Source: CAVORB01 sp963736235
GTDB lineage: Bacteria > Pseudomonadota > Gammaproteobacteria > Chromatiales > Chromatiaceae
NCBI GenBank assembly: GCA_963736235.1
Contig: CAVTOR010000031.1
Coordinates: 930,001 to 994,000 of the forward strand
Reading direction: 5' to 3'
Length of the DNA: 64,000 bases
Below, in pieces: positions 9,257 to 18,765 of this stretch. The notes below the pieces were generated by a model. It was not told the DNA's origin and ran no database searches. It worked only from the letters and a program-made list of their open reading frames with translations. The position numbers were made by a program, and so were the translations under genes. Position 1 is the stretch's first letter. Every line of letters starts with the position of its first letter.

Positions 9257-10375
9257 ATGCCTGAGCACGCCTACACCTTGATCGTCCTGGCCTCTTTCCT
9301 CCTCGGAGCGGCGGCGGGCTACGTGATGCACCGCTCCGACTTCTGTATCGCGGGCATGTTTCGCGACCTGTTCCTCTTTCGCGACACATTCATGCTGCGC
9401 ACGCTGGTGCTGGCCGTCGTCGTCAGCATGGTTCTGTTCGAGGCGGCCCGGCTGCTCGAGCTTCTGTCCCCCTATCCCTTCCCGCTCCTCGGCCCTCCCT
9501 CGCTGGCCAATCTTGTCGGCGGTCTCCTGTTCGGCGCCGGGATGGTCCTCGCCGGGGGCTGCGTGGTCGGTACTCTCTACAAGATGGGTTCGGGCAGTCT
9601 CCTCGGAGCGCTCGCCGTCGCGGGGCTCATCGCCGGGAGCACGCTGTACGCGGAGCTCTACCCGGCCTGGAGCGCATTGGTCAACGCCACCACCGCCTTT
9701 CCAGGCAAGGTCACGATCCCCGAGATCGTCGGCATGAGCCCGACGCTGCTGATCGCCCCAATCGCTCTGACCGCGGGCTTTCTGCTGTTGCGCTGGTACC
9801 GCCAGGGGCTCCTGCAACGATCGTCGGGGGCCGAAAGTTACCTGCAGCCGTGGAAGGCGGCATTGGTGCTCGCCCTGATCGGAACCCTGTCTTACCTGCT
9901 GATCGGGATGCCGCTAGGCATCACGACCTCATACGCCAAAATCGGCGCCTACGTGGAAAGCACAATCCTGCCCGGGCACGTGGCGGAACTGGCATATTTT
10001 CGGGCACAACCCCTGGACTACCGCCCGCCTCTCAGCGACGTAAGCTTGCGCGGCGGCGCCGGACCCGCGTTGGATGGAATCGCGGCGATCCAGTTTCCGC
10101 TGATCCTCGGCATCATCCTCGGCGCCGCCTGCTCCGCCGTCTTGCTGCGGGAGTTTCGAATCTACTGGCGGGTGCCCCTGCGCCAATGTTTGTCGGCCAT
10201 CATCGGCGGTGTGATCATGGGGGCTGCTGCCCGCATGGCACCCGCTTGCAATGTATGGCACCTGCTGGGCGGGCTGCCGATCCTGGCGGCGCAGAGCATC
10301 CTGTTTGTGCTCGGAATGATACCCGGTGCCTGGCTGGGTAGCCGGTTGCTGACACGGCTGGTCTTGCGCGCGTGA
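9257..10375 (+). CDS. YeeE/YedE-family (TsuA-like) sulfur-compound transporter
   Basis: About 372 residues of polytopic membrane protein. The start is chosen at the ATG 9257, with GGAG 6 bases upstream, rather than the preceding GTG. Family hallmarks are RSDFCIAGMFRDLF near the N terminus, the half-site motif AGGCVVGTLYKMGSGSLLG, and the second copy PACNVWHLLGGLP near the C terminus, with the conserved cysteines that relay thiosulfate through the membrane in TsuA. It is followed 61 bases later by a TusA-like sulfurtransferase, the standard partner arrangement (YeeE-YeeD). Predicted role: thiosulfate or related sulfur import. Confidence 0.9.
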   Translation: MPEHAYTLIVLASFLLGAAAGYVMHRSDFCIAGMFRDLFLFRDTFMLRTLVLAVVVSMVLFEAARLLELLSPYPFPLLGPPSLANLVGGLLFGAGMVLAGGCVVGTLYKMGSGSLLGALAVAGLIAGSTLYAELYPAWSALVNATTAFPGKVTIPEIVGMSPTLLIAPIALTAGFLLLRWYRQGLLQRSSGAESYLQPWKAALVLALIGTLSYLLIGMPLGITTSYAKIGAYVESTILPGHVAELAYFRAQPLDYRPPLSDVSLRGGAGPALDGIAAIQFPLILGIILGAACSAVLLREFRIYWRVPLRQCLSAIIGGVIMGAAARMAPACNVWHLLGGLPILAAQSILFVLGMIPGAWLGSRLLTRLVLRA

Positions 10376-10436
10376 GCGGGGCTGCGCGCCTTAGGCAGCA
10401 TGGCCGAACCACTGCTAAACGAGGTCGTTTGGGTCC

Positions 10437-10697
10437 ATGTCGGACACGTCCGAAGAGCTGATCGAGATCGATATACGGGGACAGATCTGCCCGTCCTGCC
10501 TGCTCACGACCCTGCGCGAGGTGAACCTGCGCAAGGCGGCGTTGAAGCAAGGTGGAGTGGTGCTGCGCGTCAGGACCGACAGTCGCGACGCCACGGCCAC
10601 CATCCCCGCCGCGGTCGGCAACATGGGCTATCCGGTGGCGGTCGAAAAGGCCGACGGGCACTACCTCATCCTTATCAGCGGCCGGCCTCAGGAGTGA
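10437..10697 (+). CDS. TusA-family sulfurtransferase
   Basis: 86 residues with the TusA signature DIRGQICPSCLLTTLREV (CPxC-type motif, the first Cys being the persulfide carrier), followed by VLRVRTDSRDATATIP and the C-terminal GYPVAVEKADGHYLILI. It follows the YeeE/YedE transporter directly, so it probably accepts sulfur from the imported compound and passes it to cytoplasmic acceptors, as YeeD does. The motif has CPSC rather than the more usual CPxP, a variant found in transporter-linked members. Confidence 0.9.
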   Translation: MSDTSEELIEIDIRGQICPSCLLTTLREVNLRKAALKQGGVVLRVRTDSRDATATIPAAVGNMGYPVAVEKADGHYLILISGRPQE

Positions 10698-10752
10698 AAC
10701 GCCCACGCCGGCGTGGCGGTCGCGTCTTTGTAGAATTCGACTGAGCCAAGAA

Positions 10753-13473
10753 GTGGATCACGGACCCTTGACGACGAAGCACACCACACCAATCCGGAAG
10801 CCCAAGCCGCCGAACGAACTGGAAAAACTGCGAACGGAGGTCAAGCAGCTTCGCTCGGAGGAAAAGAGCGTCATCGCCTACCTCCGGAGCAAGGTGGACC
10901 AGCTCCTCAAGGTGATGGGGACGCTCCCGCTACGCCCCGAGGAGTTGGATGACGCGACCCTGATCGCGTTGGACCCGATCGGGATACTCGCCGAGTCCTT
11001 CGCGCAGGTCCTGGAGCACCTGCAGGAGACCAGTGACGACCGCGCCCAGGCCCGCGACGAGCTGCAGGCGATCTTCGACTCCGCCGGAACGGCCATCGTC
11101 GTGGTGGACGGCAATCAACGGCTGCTGACCTGCAACGCGCGCGCCCAGGAGCTGTTCTTCCAGGGCCGGACCGAGACCATCGGTCGGAGGCTCCCGGAGC
11201 TATTCTGCGACCCCTCGGGACCTTCGGCGGAGTGCGTCTACGAGCGCATCATGCGCACCCGGTCTACGCACGTGCGGGACGATTTCCTCTTCGGCGAGCG
11301 ACACTTCCACCTGACCGGGACCCCGGTAAAGGACAAGACGGGCGAGGTCCGCCGGGTGGTGTTGATCTATACCGACATCACCGCCCGCCGGCTTGCGGAA
11401 AAGGCGCTGAGCGAGGCCGAGGCGCGAGTCAAAACCATTCTGAATACGGTCCAAGCGGGAATTCTGCTGATCGACGCCGAAACCCACGTGATATTAGACG
11501 CCAACGACGGGGCGGTGCGGATGATCGGGGACCCGCGGAATCGCGTGATCGGTTCCGTGTGCCACGAATACCTCTGCCCCGAGAAAGAATGTCAGTGCCC
11601 CATAACGGACGGCGGCCAAGAGCTCGACAACTCTCAGCGGATACTCCTGACCTCGAAGGGCGATCGCATCCCCATCCTCAAGACCGCGGCGCGGCTGACC
11701 CTGAACGGACGGGAGCACGTGGTGGAGAGCTTCATCGACATCACCGCGAGCAAGCAGGCCGAGGATGCGCTGCGGGAGAGCGAGGAGCGCTACCGCACCC
11801 TGTACAGCAACATGCACGAGGGCGTCGCTCTGCACAGTCTGGTCTACGACGCGGAGGGGCGTCCCGTCGACTATGTCGTCCTGGACGTCAATCCATCCTA
11901 CGAGCGAGTCATGGGCATTCCCAGGATGCGGGCGGAGGGAGCCAAGGCGTCGGTACTGTACGAAACCGGCGATCCCCCCTACCTCGATACCTTCGCGGAG
12001 GTCGTCGGGTCGGGCACGCCCGCCCGCTTCGAGGCCGTTTTCGGACCCATGCAAAGGGTCTTCAGCATCTCGGCGACCTCGCCCGCACCCGGCAAGTTCG
12101 CGGCCATTTTCGACGACATCACCGAGCGCAGGCGCGCCGAGGACGAGATTCAGTCGCTGGCTTACCGCGACACCCTCACCGGGTTGCCCAACCGTATCCT
12201 GCTCCAGGATCGGTTGAGCGAGGCCCTGATTCGCGCCGAGCGCGAGACCACCCTCGTCGGCGTTCTGTTCCTCGACTTGGACCGCTTCAAGCCGATCAAT
12301 GACACCCTAGGGCACGCGCTAGGAGACCTGCTACTAAAATCGGTTGCCGATCGGCTGAAGCAGTGTGTTCGCAAGAGCGACACGGTGGCACGCCTGGGCG
12401 GGGATGAGTTCGTGGTGGTCCTGATCGTACGCCACGAGTTGGATACCACTCTGGTCGCCCAGGCGATCCTAGACCGTCTCGCACTGCCCTTCGACATCGA
12501 GGGCCGCGATATCTACAGCAGCGCCAGTATCGGCATTGCGGTCTCACCCCTCGACGGCCGAGACGCGGCCACCCTGCTCAAGAATGCCGACATGGCCATG
12601 TACGTTGCCAAGGACCGGGGCCGCAACGACTACCAGTTCTACACCGAGGAGATGAACCGCCGCGCCGCCGAACGTCTGGGTATGGAAACCAGCCTGCGCC
12701 TCGCCTTGAAGCGCGACGAGCTCTTCCTCCAGTACCAGCCACAGGTGGATCTAGTTCAAGGCAGCATCACGGGCGTCGAAGCCCTTCTTCGCTGGCGCCA
12801 CCCGGAGCAGGGCCTGGTGCCGCCCGAGCGCTTCATCCCGGTCACCGAGGAGACGGGCATGATCCTGGCGATCGGCGAGTGGGTACTGCGCACCGCTTGC
12901 CGCCAGGGCAGGGCCTGGCAGGATGCCGGTCTACCCCCTCTGCGCATGGCGGTCAATCTATCCGGACGGCAGTTCAGCCGACCGGGCTTCACGGACCTGG
13001 TGCGGGACATAGTGGAGCAGACGGGCATGCCGTCGCACCTGTTGGAGCTCGAGCTTACCGAGAGCATGATCATGGAGGACGTCGACGAAACCGTGAACCG
13101 GCTGCGGGCCCTCAAGGCCATGGGCGTGCACCTTGCGATCGACGATTTCGGCACCGGATACTCGTCCCTGAACTATCTCAAGAACTTCCCCATCGATCGC
13201 ATCAAGATCGCTCAGACCTTCGTGGGCGACATCTCCAACGACCCGGGCGACGCGGCCATCGTGGAGACGGTGCTCGCGATGGCGCGTGGCCTTAAAATTG
13301 AAGCGATCGCGGAGGGCGTCGAAACGGAGGAGCAGTTCGCGTTTCTGATGTCGCGCCAATGCACTGAGATGCAGGGCTTCTACTTCGCCGTGCCGCTTGA
13401 TCCGCAAGACGTGGAATGCCTGGTGCGGGAGGGAACCGTGCCGCTGCGCAAGCACGCGACAGGAAGGATCTAG
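10753..13473 (+). CDS. PAS-GGDEF-EAL cyclic-di-GMP signalling protein
   Basis: About 906 residues from a GTG at 10753; a TTG at 10768 is an alternative, and the much longer upstream extension overlaps tusA and is not credible. A short coiled coil (ELEKLRTEVKQLRSEEKS) precedes three PAS-like modules: one beginning QAIFDSAGTAIVVVDGN, one beginning KTILNTVQAGILLIDAE that contains a Cys-rich CHEYLCPEKECQCPI insert, and one beginning YRTLYSNMHEGVALH. A GGDEF domain follows with intact GGDEF at about 549-553, then an EAL domain with intact EALLRW (about 676), ELTESMIM and DDFGTGYSSL. Both enzymatic motifs look functional, so it may make and degrade c-di-GMP under sensory control. Confidence 0.93.
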   Translation: MDHGPLTTKHTTPIRKPKPPNELEKLRTEVKQLRSEEKSVIAYLRSKVDQLLKVMGTLPLRPEELDDATLIALDPIGILAESFAQVLEHLQETSDDRAQARDELQAIFDSAGTAIVVVDGNQRLLTCNARAQELFFQGRTETIGRRLPELFCDPSGPSAECVYERIMRTRSTHVRDDFLFGERHFHLTGTPVKDKTGEVRRVVLIYTDITARRLAEKALSEAEARVKTILNTVQAGILLIDAETHVILDANDGAVRMIGDPRNRVIGSVCHEYLCPEKECQCPITDGGQELDNSQRILLTSKGDRIPILKTAARLTLNGREHVVESFIDITASKQAEDALRESEERYRTLYSNMHEGVALHSLVYDAEGRPVDYVVLDVNPSYERVMGIPRMRAEGAKASVLYETGDPPYLDTFAEVVGSGTPARFEAVFGPMQRVFSISATSPAPGKFAAIFDDITERRRAEDEIQSLAYRDTLTGLPNRILLQDRLSEALIRAERETTLVGVLFLDLDRFKPINDTLGHALGDLLLKSVADRLKQCVRKSDTVARLGGDEFVVVLIVRHELDTTLVAQAILDRLALPFDIEGRDIYSSASIGIAVSPLDGRDAATLLKNADMAMYVAKDRGRNDYQFYTEEMNRRAAERLGMETSLRLALKRDELFLQYQPQVDLVQGSITGVEALLRWRHPEQGLVPPERFIPVTEETGMILAIGEWVLRTACRQGRAWQDAGLPPLRMAVNLSGRQFSRPGFTDLVRDIVEQTGMPSHLLELELTESMIMEDVDETVNRLRALKAMGVHLAIDDFGTGYSSLNYLKNFPIDRIKIAQTFVGDISNDPGDAAIVETVLAMARGLKIEAIAEGVETEEQFAFLMSRQCTEMQGFYFAVPLDPQDVECLVREGTVPLRKHATGRI

Positions 13474-13614
13474 CCGATCGCGATCATTCGCTCGACACAC
13501 TTTCCCGAGTCGGGGTACGCCTTCGATCCTGCCGCGTAGTTTTAGGCGGCCGCTGACGTACTCACGGGTTACACGGGATCCGTAGCCTCCGATAGCCGAT
13601 GTCGATGCCCGCAC

Positions 13615-13845
13615 CTACGGAACAACCGCCCAGGTGAACCCCTCGGCGACATAGTCCTCCGCATCGCTTCCCTCGAGAATCTTCGGGGCATGCGGGTGCA
13701 GGTTCATGTAATCCCGGCGCGTCTCCTCCGATTCGAAATGGATCTCCAATCCGTTTTCCGCATCCCCTTCGAACAGGCTGAGGTGCTCTTCGAACCGGGT
13801 TACGTCGTTCAGGGTCATCGGGTCGGTGGTTGTGCGTATGGTCAT
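13615..13845 (-). CDS. small acidic hypothetical protein
   Basis: 76 residues from the ATG at 13845, preceded by an AGGAG ribosome site (GTCCAGGAGATAGGC). The sequence is acidic and soluble (FEEHLSLFEGDAEN, HFESEETRRDYMNLHPH, ILEGSDAEDYVAEGFTW). No family recognised. The good ribosome site and amphipathic composition support a real gene; it stands alone and convergent with the PAS-GGDEF-EAL gene. Confidence 0.65.
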   Translation of the reverse strand: MTIRTTTDPMTLNDVTRFEEHLSLFEGDAENGLEIHFESEETRRDYMNLHPHAPKILEGSDAEDYVAEGFTWAVVP

Positions 13846-13878
13846 GCCTATCTCCTGGACGAAAAATATCCTGCGCAA

Positions 13879-14286
13879 ATCGAGTTTTTGCTCCGTGACC
13901 GAAACCCGCTCTCCGCGGTGGCCACCCCGCCGGCCTCGAAATGACCGTCTATCCGAGCGATTTGGTCAGGCATTAGTATGACCCACTTTTCAGCGATTGC
14001 TCTTTAGGCGAACGCGGATCCTAGGCCGGCGATCATTCTGGCGACATGGGCGCACTGCGGCAAACATGTTCCCTTCTCGGTCCGCCCGGTTCTTGCTCGC
14101 TGAAGTAACACAACGCCTTCCCGCTCGACGCCAAATCCAGCGCCTTTCGACAGGCTGACAAACCCCAAGAATTGCTGAGTATATTTGTCGGACTTTGTCT
14201 TCGATACTCGATGCAGGGCCGTGGATTTTCTAGGGCCTGGGCGAAGTTCGAGAGAGACAACGCCGATATCACAGGGAGAAAAACGG
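13879..14286. other. intergenic region, no recognised gene
   Basis: About 400 bases between the small acidic gene and the secreted small protein. A few overlapping frames of 90-115 codons occur on the minus strand without ribosome sites or recognisable content. The region should hold the promoter of the gene at 14287, whose ribosome site ACAGGGAGAAA is at its right edge. Confidence 0.4.
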
Positions 14287-14577
14287 ATGAAACGTCTAAT
14301 TGCAGTGATCGCAACAAGCTTTTTTGCCGCCGGAGTAAGCGCCCATGACATTTACGGCGGCGTAGGTATGGAAAACGGGGACCTGTATGACGAGCATGCC
14401 CCTACCGAGCACATGGTCGCCATCCAGCCGAGTGTCGGCGACGAATTCGACGGCTATCACGGTTGGGCTGACGGCAACCCCGACCTGTTCAAGTCCGACC
14501 GCACCGGGTTGTCGGACGCTGGAGATGCCCCCGACGTCTATATGGGTTTCGGCGGTAACGGCGACATCCAGTTCTGA
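14287..14577 (+). CDS. small secreted hypothetical protein
   Basis: 96 residues. A clear Sec signal peptide (MKRLIAVIATSFFAAGVSA, cleavage probably after VSA) is followed by an acidic mature part of about 77 residues rich in Asp, Gly and His: HDIYGGVGMENGDLYDEH, GYHGWADGNPDLFKS and DVYMGFGGNGDIQF. The start is supported by AGGGAG upstream. I recognise no family. The mature protein begins directly with His-Asp and is rich in potential metal ligands, so a periplasmic metal- or ligand-binding role is possible but speculative. A strong terminator follows. Confidence 0.7.
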   Translation: MKRLIAVIATSFFAAGVSAHDIYGGVGMENGDLYDEHAPTEHMVAIQPSVGDEFDGYHGWADGNPDLFKSDRTGLSDAGDAPDVYMGFGGNGDIQF

Positions 14578-14592
14578 GCGGTCCGCTTACAC

Positions 14593-14622
14593 CGGGGGCG
14601 GGAAACCACCCGCCCCCGTCCT
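14593..14622 (+). terminator. strong hairpin, probable terminator
   Basis: A perfect 10-bp stem CGGGGGCGGG / CCCGCCCCCG with an AAACCA loop lies 15 bases after the stop of the small secreted protein. The following TCCTCT tract is only weakly T-rich, so termination may be partial or Rho-assisted. Confidence 0.65.
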
Positions 14623-14715
14623 CTCGCAAGAACCCACCGAAGTCCTTCTCGACGCTCCCGCATCCCAACCGGGCTTTCCATGAGGGACCCCTCACCATGA
14701 ATCGCAACCGGCGTA

Positions 14716-14880
14716 ATGATCGCCGCACGAGTTCTTCAGCGTGACGTTCTGGGCGATTCGCGGCGCGATGTTGCCCGGACGGACCGCGAGAGAACACTGG
14801 TTGACCGCCTTTCCCAGATCGAACCCGGCGGCTTCTTTACGTCAGTGAAGGACTGGGTCGTTCCGCTCCACTCTACGTAA
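14716..14880 (+). CDS. possible 54-residue ORF upstream of sulfatase
   Basis: An ATG at 14716 opens a frame to TAA at 14880 that encodes a hydrophilic peptide ending in GGFFTSVKDWVVPLHST. It has no clear ribosome site and no recognised family. It occupies half of the otherwise empty 345-base gap before the sulfatase gene, and could be a leader or a chance frame. The rest of the gap (14623-14715, 14881-14922) shows nothing else. Confidence 0.2.
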   Translation: MIAARVLQRDVLGDSRRDVARTDRERTLVDRLSQIEPGGFFTSVKDWVVPLHST

Positions 14881-14922
14881 GTTCGGCTGTATCGGCACGG
14901 AAAACGCAACCAGGAAAGAGCA

Positions 14923-16885
14923 ATGGCTCAAAAGCAAGATGACAAGCCGCGCGGCGGTTTGACGCGACGTGATTTTCTCACCTCGACGGCCGCGACGGCT
15001 TCCCTAGGTGCCTTGGGTCTAGCGTCCTCAGCGCATGGCAACCAGACGCACTCGGCCGGTCCGGCTCGGCACAAGAGGCCCGGCGGCTCTTCGGGGCGCC
15101 GCCCAAATTTCCTGGTGATGATGGTGGATGAAATGCGCTTCCCGCCTCCCTATGAGAGCGCCCAGACCCAAGCCTTCCGCGACACCTACCTCAAGACACA
15201 GAACGCGTTGCGCAATCAGGGGCTCGAGTTCCAGCGCCACTACGCGGCCTCGGTGGCCTGTTCCCCGAGCCGGGCGTCCATCTACACCGGGCAATACCCA
15301 TCGTTGCATGGCGTAACCCAAACCACCGGTGCGGCGAAAGCACCCTTCGATCCGGACGTCTTCGAGCTGGACCCCAACAGCGTGCCGACAATCGGCGACT
15401 ACTTCCGGGCGGCGGGATATCAGACTTTCTGGAAAGGGAAATGGCACGCCTCCGATGCCGACATGCTGATCCCCGGCACCCACGATCAGCTCGTCAGCTA
15501 CGATAAAGACGGCGTCCCCAATCAGGCTGCGGAGTCGCTCTACCTCGACTCGGACCGGCTCGACGATTATGGATTCTCGGGCTGGATCGGTCCCGAGCCG
15601 CACGGAGCATCACCCTCTCAACAGCGGCTCATCCGCCCAGGACGCGCTGGGCCGTGACGAGGGGTTCGCCAACCAGGCGCAGAAGCTCATCGCGCAACTC
15701 GACCAAAGCGACGACGACACGCCGTGGCTGGTCGTGTCCTCGTTCGTTAATCCGCACGACATTACCCTATATGGGTTCGTCACCGAGACCTTGCCCCTCG
15801 GATTCGAGTTCGACATCGAGGACATCGTGCCCCAGCGACTATTCAAGCCAGGCATGTTCGGGCGAACGCACAGGGAAAGACTGCGATTGAACAACAAGCC
15901 GCGCTGCCAGGCGAGCTACCGGGACGCCTATCACAGCGTCTTTCAGCCGATCATTTTCGACGAGCGCTATTACCGCTTGTATTACCAGCTCCACAAGAAC
16001 GTGGACGAGCAGCTGATGAAGGTCTATCAGGCCCTGCTCGGCTCCCGGTTCCGCAACAACACGATCGTGATCTTCACCTCCGACCACGGCGACCTCCTCG
16101 GTGCCCACGGCGACATGCATCAGAAATGGTACCAAGCCTATGAGGAGGCGTTACACGTCCCGCTGATCATCTCCAACCCGCGCCTGTTCCCACAGGCCCA
16201 GTCGACCGACGCCCTGACCAGCCACGTCGACCTCCTCCCGACCATGCTCGGTCTCGCCGGCCTGGACGCCGACGACGTCGAGGAGCTGCGTGACCAACTC
16301 GCACAGGATCACAGCGACGCCCAACCCCTGGTCGGCCGCGACCTATCGCCGCTAGTGCTGGGACAAACCGATCCCGAAAGCGTCAATGACCCCATCTTCT
16401 TCATGACGGACGACGATCCGAGCCGCGGACTGAATCAGAACAATTGGGTCGGCATTCCGTATGCGTCGGTACGACAGCCAAACCACATCGAGACGGTCAT
16501 CGCCCGGCTGGATGACGGCAAGGTGTGGAAGTATTCGCGCTACTTCGACAATGAGCAGTTCTGGAGCAACCCCTGTTCGCCCGATGCTGCTACGCCTTGC
16601 GTACCACAGGACGTGGTCGTCCGGCCTCCAGAGGACGAGCCGACGAATCTCCCGGTGGAGGAAGTCACCTATACCGTTACCGTAAAGAGACGGCCGCGAA
16701 GCGAGGAGTTCGAGATGTACAACGTGACGGATGACCCGACCGAGCTGTCCAACCTCTACGGCCGTCGGAGGTTCGCGTCACAGCAAGCGGCCATGGAAGC
16801 GCTATTGCAGGAACAGTGTTCCTTGAAACGCCTAACACCCTGGAGCGGCACCGTACCCGGGCAACCGACCTCTTGCGACGTTTGA
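14923..16885 (+). CDS. Tat-exported sulfatase, frameshifted near 15615
   Basis: Two frames together give a complete sulfatase of about 650 residues. The first (14923-15657) has a twin-arginine signal (LTRRDFLTSTAATASLGALGLA), PNFLVMMVDEMRFP with the metal-binding Asp, and the formylglycine motif CSPSRAS with Cys at about residue 113, so activation needs a formylglycine-generating enzyme. The second frame takes over around 15610-15620 (HPLNSGSSAQDALGRDEGF) and runs to 16885 with NPHDITLY, the metal-binding TSDHGDLLGAHG and HQKWYQAYEEALHVPLII. A one-base indel explains the break. The protein probably hydrolyses sulfate esters in the periplasm; no activating enzyme is in the window. Confidence 0.85.
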
Positions 16886-17001
16886 GCCACTGCGCCCGCG
16901 CCCTCGTACGCGGGCGTACGTTCCATTGGAAGACGTCCCTCTGCTTATCTCGGCTGGTGCTGCGGAGCGTTAGACCTACCCTCAACTCATCAGTAATTCG
17001 C

Positions 17002-17625
17002 ATGCACTCGACGGACCACTGGGAACGCGTTTACGCAACCAAGAAGGCTGACGAGGTCAGTTGGTTTCAAGAGCATGCGGAGCGGTCGTTGCGACTGATT
17101 CGCGGTACGGGTATCCCATGCTCCGCGGGCATCATCGATGTCGGCGGTGGCGCGTCGACACTGGTGGACGATCTCCTGTCGAACGGCTACTCCAGGCTCA
17201 CGGTTCTGGATGTGTCCGCGGCAGCCCTCTCGGCGGCCAAGGCCCGCCTTGGCGAAGCCGCGAAGCATGTCTGCTGGCTGCAAGGGGACGTTACGAAAGT
17301 CTCACTCCCTAAACACGCCTTTGACGTGTGGCACGACCGCGCGGTTTTTCATTTCCTGACGGATAGCAGTGACAGGCGAGCCTACGTTGAAGCCGTGCTT
17401 CGCGCGGTCAAGCCCGGCGGTCACGTCATCGTAGCCACCTTTGCCGAGGATGGCCCGCTCGAATGCAGCGGCCTGCCGGTGATGCGCTATCGCGCGACGG
17501 CGCTGCATGCCGAGTTCGGCTCACAGTTCTCCTTGTTGCAGCACGAGCGCGAGGAACACCACACGCCATCCGGGAAGGTCCAGCGGTTCGTTTACTGCTA
17601 TTGCCGCAAACAGACGCCAACCTGA
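17002..17625 (+). CDS. class I SAM-dependent methyltransferase
   Basis: 207 residues. The start at ATG 17002 (MHSTDHWERVYATK) matches the usual N terminus of this family (DHWE.VY..K..DEVSWFQ), and the longer frame upstream overlaps the sulfatase. Motif I is IIDVGGGASTLVDDLL; then VLDVSAAALSAAKARLG, the post-motif DVWHDRAVFHFL, and YVEAVLRAVKPGGHVIVATFAEDGP. Related proteins are often annotated as thiopurine- or small-molecule methyltransferases; the acceptor cannot be told from sequence. It follows the sulfatase by about 115 bases on the same strand and may be independent. Confidence 0.85.
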   Translation: MHSTDHWERVYATKKADEVSWFQEHAERSLRLIRGTGIPCSAGIIDVGGGASTLVDDLLSNGYSRLTVLDVSAAALSAAKARLGEAAKHVCWLQGDVTKVSLPKHAFDVWHDRAVFHFLTDSSDRRAYVEAVLRAVKPGGHVIVATFAEDGPLECSGLPVMRYRATALHAEFGSQFSLLQHEREEHHTPSGKVQRFVYCYCRKQTPT

Positions 17626-17674
17626 TTCCCCGAGCTGAATGCGCTTCAACGGAGTCTGAGGCCGACCGCACCTC

Positions 17675-17797
17675 TCACGTGGGGCTAGGTTTCGCAAGCT
17701 GGCCCGCCAGGAAAGCCCCGAACAATAGTCCGCCTAACACGAGGAGTATTTGCTTGTCGAACGAATCATTCGCCGAGCGATTAGCCACCTCTGCCAC
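17675..17797 (-). CDS. possible 40-residue membrane peptide
   Basis: In the 370-base gap between the methyltransferase and the PHA-system gene, the minus strand encodes, from a GTG at 17797, a peptide with a polar N terminus (VAEVANRSANDSFDK), one good hydrophobic helix (QILLVLGGLLFGAFLAGQLA) and KPSPT. The frame stays open about 22 codons further upstream without an ATG. The single-helix design resembles many real small membrane proteins, but start and expression are unproven. A TATAAT-like sequence at 17884 on the plus strand may belong to the next gene. Confidence 0.3.
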   Translation of the reverse strand: MAEVANRSANDSFDKQILLVLGGLLFGAFLAGQLAKPSPT

Positions 17798-17993
17798 GCA
17801 TTCGTTACCGCTGAATTGACCGGCGGAGCCCGGTGCTTCGCCGAGGGAATCATCAGCCGATACAGATCACGGACTTAGGGAGTTATAATCCTAGACGTCC
17901 GTTCCGCCACGGGGAACCAGCCGGGTGCCGACCGTCACCGACCACCTGGAGACCCGGCTCCATCCAGTTTCGATAGTCAGGAAAACTTAGAGA

Positions 17994-18293
17994 ATGGCGA
18001 GAATTCACATCGAACGGCGCCACGAGTTGGGATTGGACAAGGCCCACGAGGAAGTGCAGAAGCTCGCGGAGTCATTGAAGACGGAGCTCCAGGCCGCCTA
18101 CCGTTGGAGCGGCAACCAACTCTTGTTCGAGCGCACCGGGGCCTCGGGAACCATCACGCTGACGCCGGGCATGATCGAGCTCGACGTAAAGCTTTCGCTA
18201 ATGCTTTCACCGATGAAGGCCAAGATCGAGGACAGCATCCGGAAGAAGCTGGATCTGGCGCTGGCGGGAGGGAGCAACAGCAAACTTTCGTGA
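17994..18293 (+). CDS. polyhydroxyalkanoic acid system family protein
   Basis: 99 residues beginning MARIHIERRHELGLDKAHEEV, followed by a predicted helix (QKLAESLKTELQAAYRW), then FERTGASGTITLTPGMIELDVKLSLMLSP and a charged C terminus. This matches the small PHA granule-associated/regulatory (PHA_gran_rgn) family in length and in the conserved IxRxHxLGLxxAxxxV start and I.L...M..P block. The exact role is unknown; members occur near PHA genes. Here no PHA synthase is present, but a phasin-like protein is encoded 10 kb away. Confidence 0.8.
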   Translation: MARIHIERRHELGLDKAHEEVQKLAESLKTELQAAYRWSGNQLLFERTGASGTITLTPGMIELDVKLSLMLSPMKAKIEDSIRKKLDLALAGGSNSKLS

Positions 18294-18765
18294 CTCGGAC
18301 CTTGCGGCCGCAGGGACCCGTCGCACGGCCGTTCGCGGCTTTTCCGCCGATCATTGCCGATGAATCTCCGTTCCCGCTAAAAACCCCGGCTTGAGCCTTT
18401 CACCAGACTCGTCGATCCCGTCGCACAACAATCACGCTGCACGCCGCGATACCCCGCCCAACGGCAACTGGCAGGCAAGGCAACGGCAGTCGTACTGCTC
18501 GACCAGGCATTTGGGTTAAACTGGCGGACGATCCAACCGGCTTATCGCCGCCTGAAAACTAAGGCGCGTCCAGCCGTGTGTCGCTGCTGGGTTCGACCCA
18601 AGTAGAAGCGTCGCCAATCGAGAAGTTGGGCTGCTTCCATGAGCGGACTCCTACGCCGTCAGGAATGTGGACCACGGTGAAGGCCTGCGGCTCGTTGTCC
18701 AGGTCCATCCGAGCCCTAAACACCATCGCCGCGAGCATGCCTCGATATGGCGCGGAGACGAAAAG
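18294..18765. other. intergenic region, no recognised gene
   Basis: About 470 bases. Only short frames that shadow each other occur. The final bases CGCGGAGACGAAAAG provide a ribosome site for the DUF5132-like gene. No terminator with a T-tract or RNA gene recognised. Confidence 0.4.

Noticed and set aside
10552..10752. N-terminal extension of the PAS-GGDEF-EAL protein
   Set aside because: It overlaps tusA in another frame and reads as low-complexity Arg/Pro/Ser; the coiled-coil start near 10753-10768 is more plausible.
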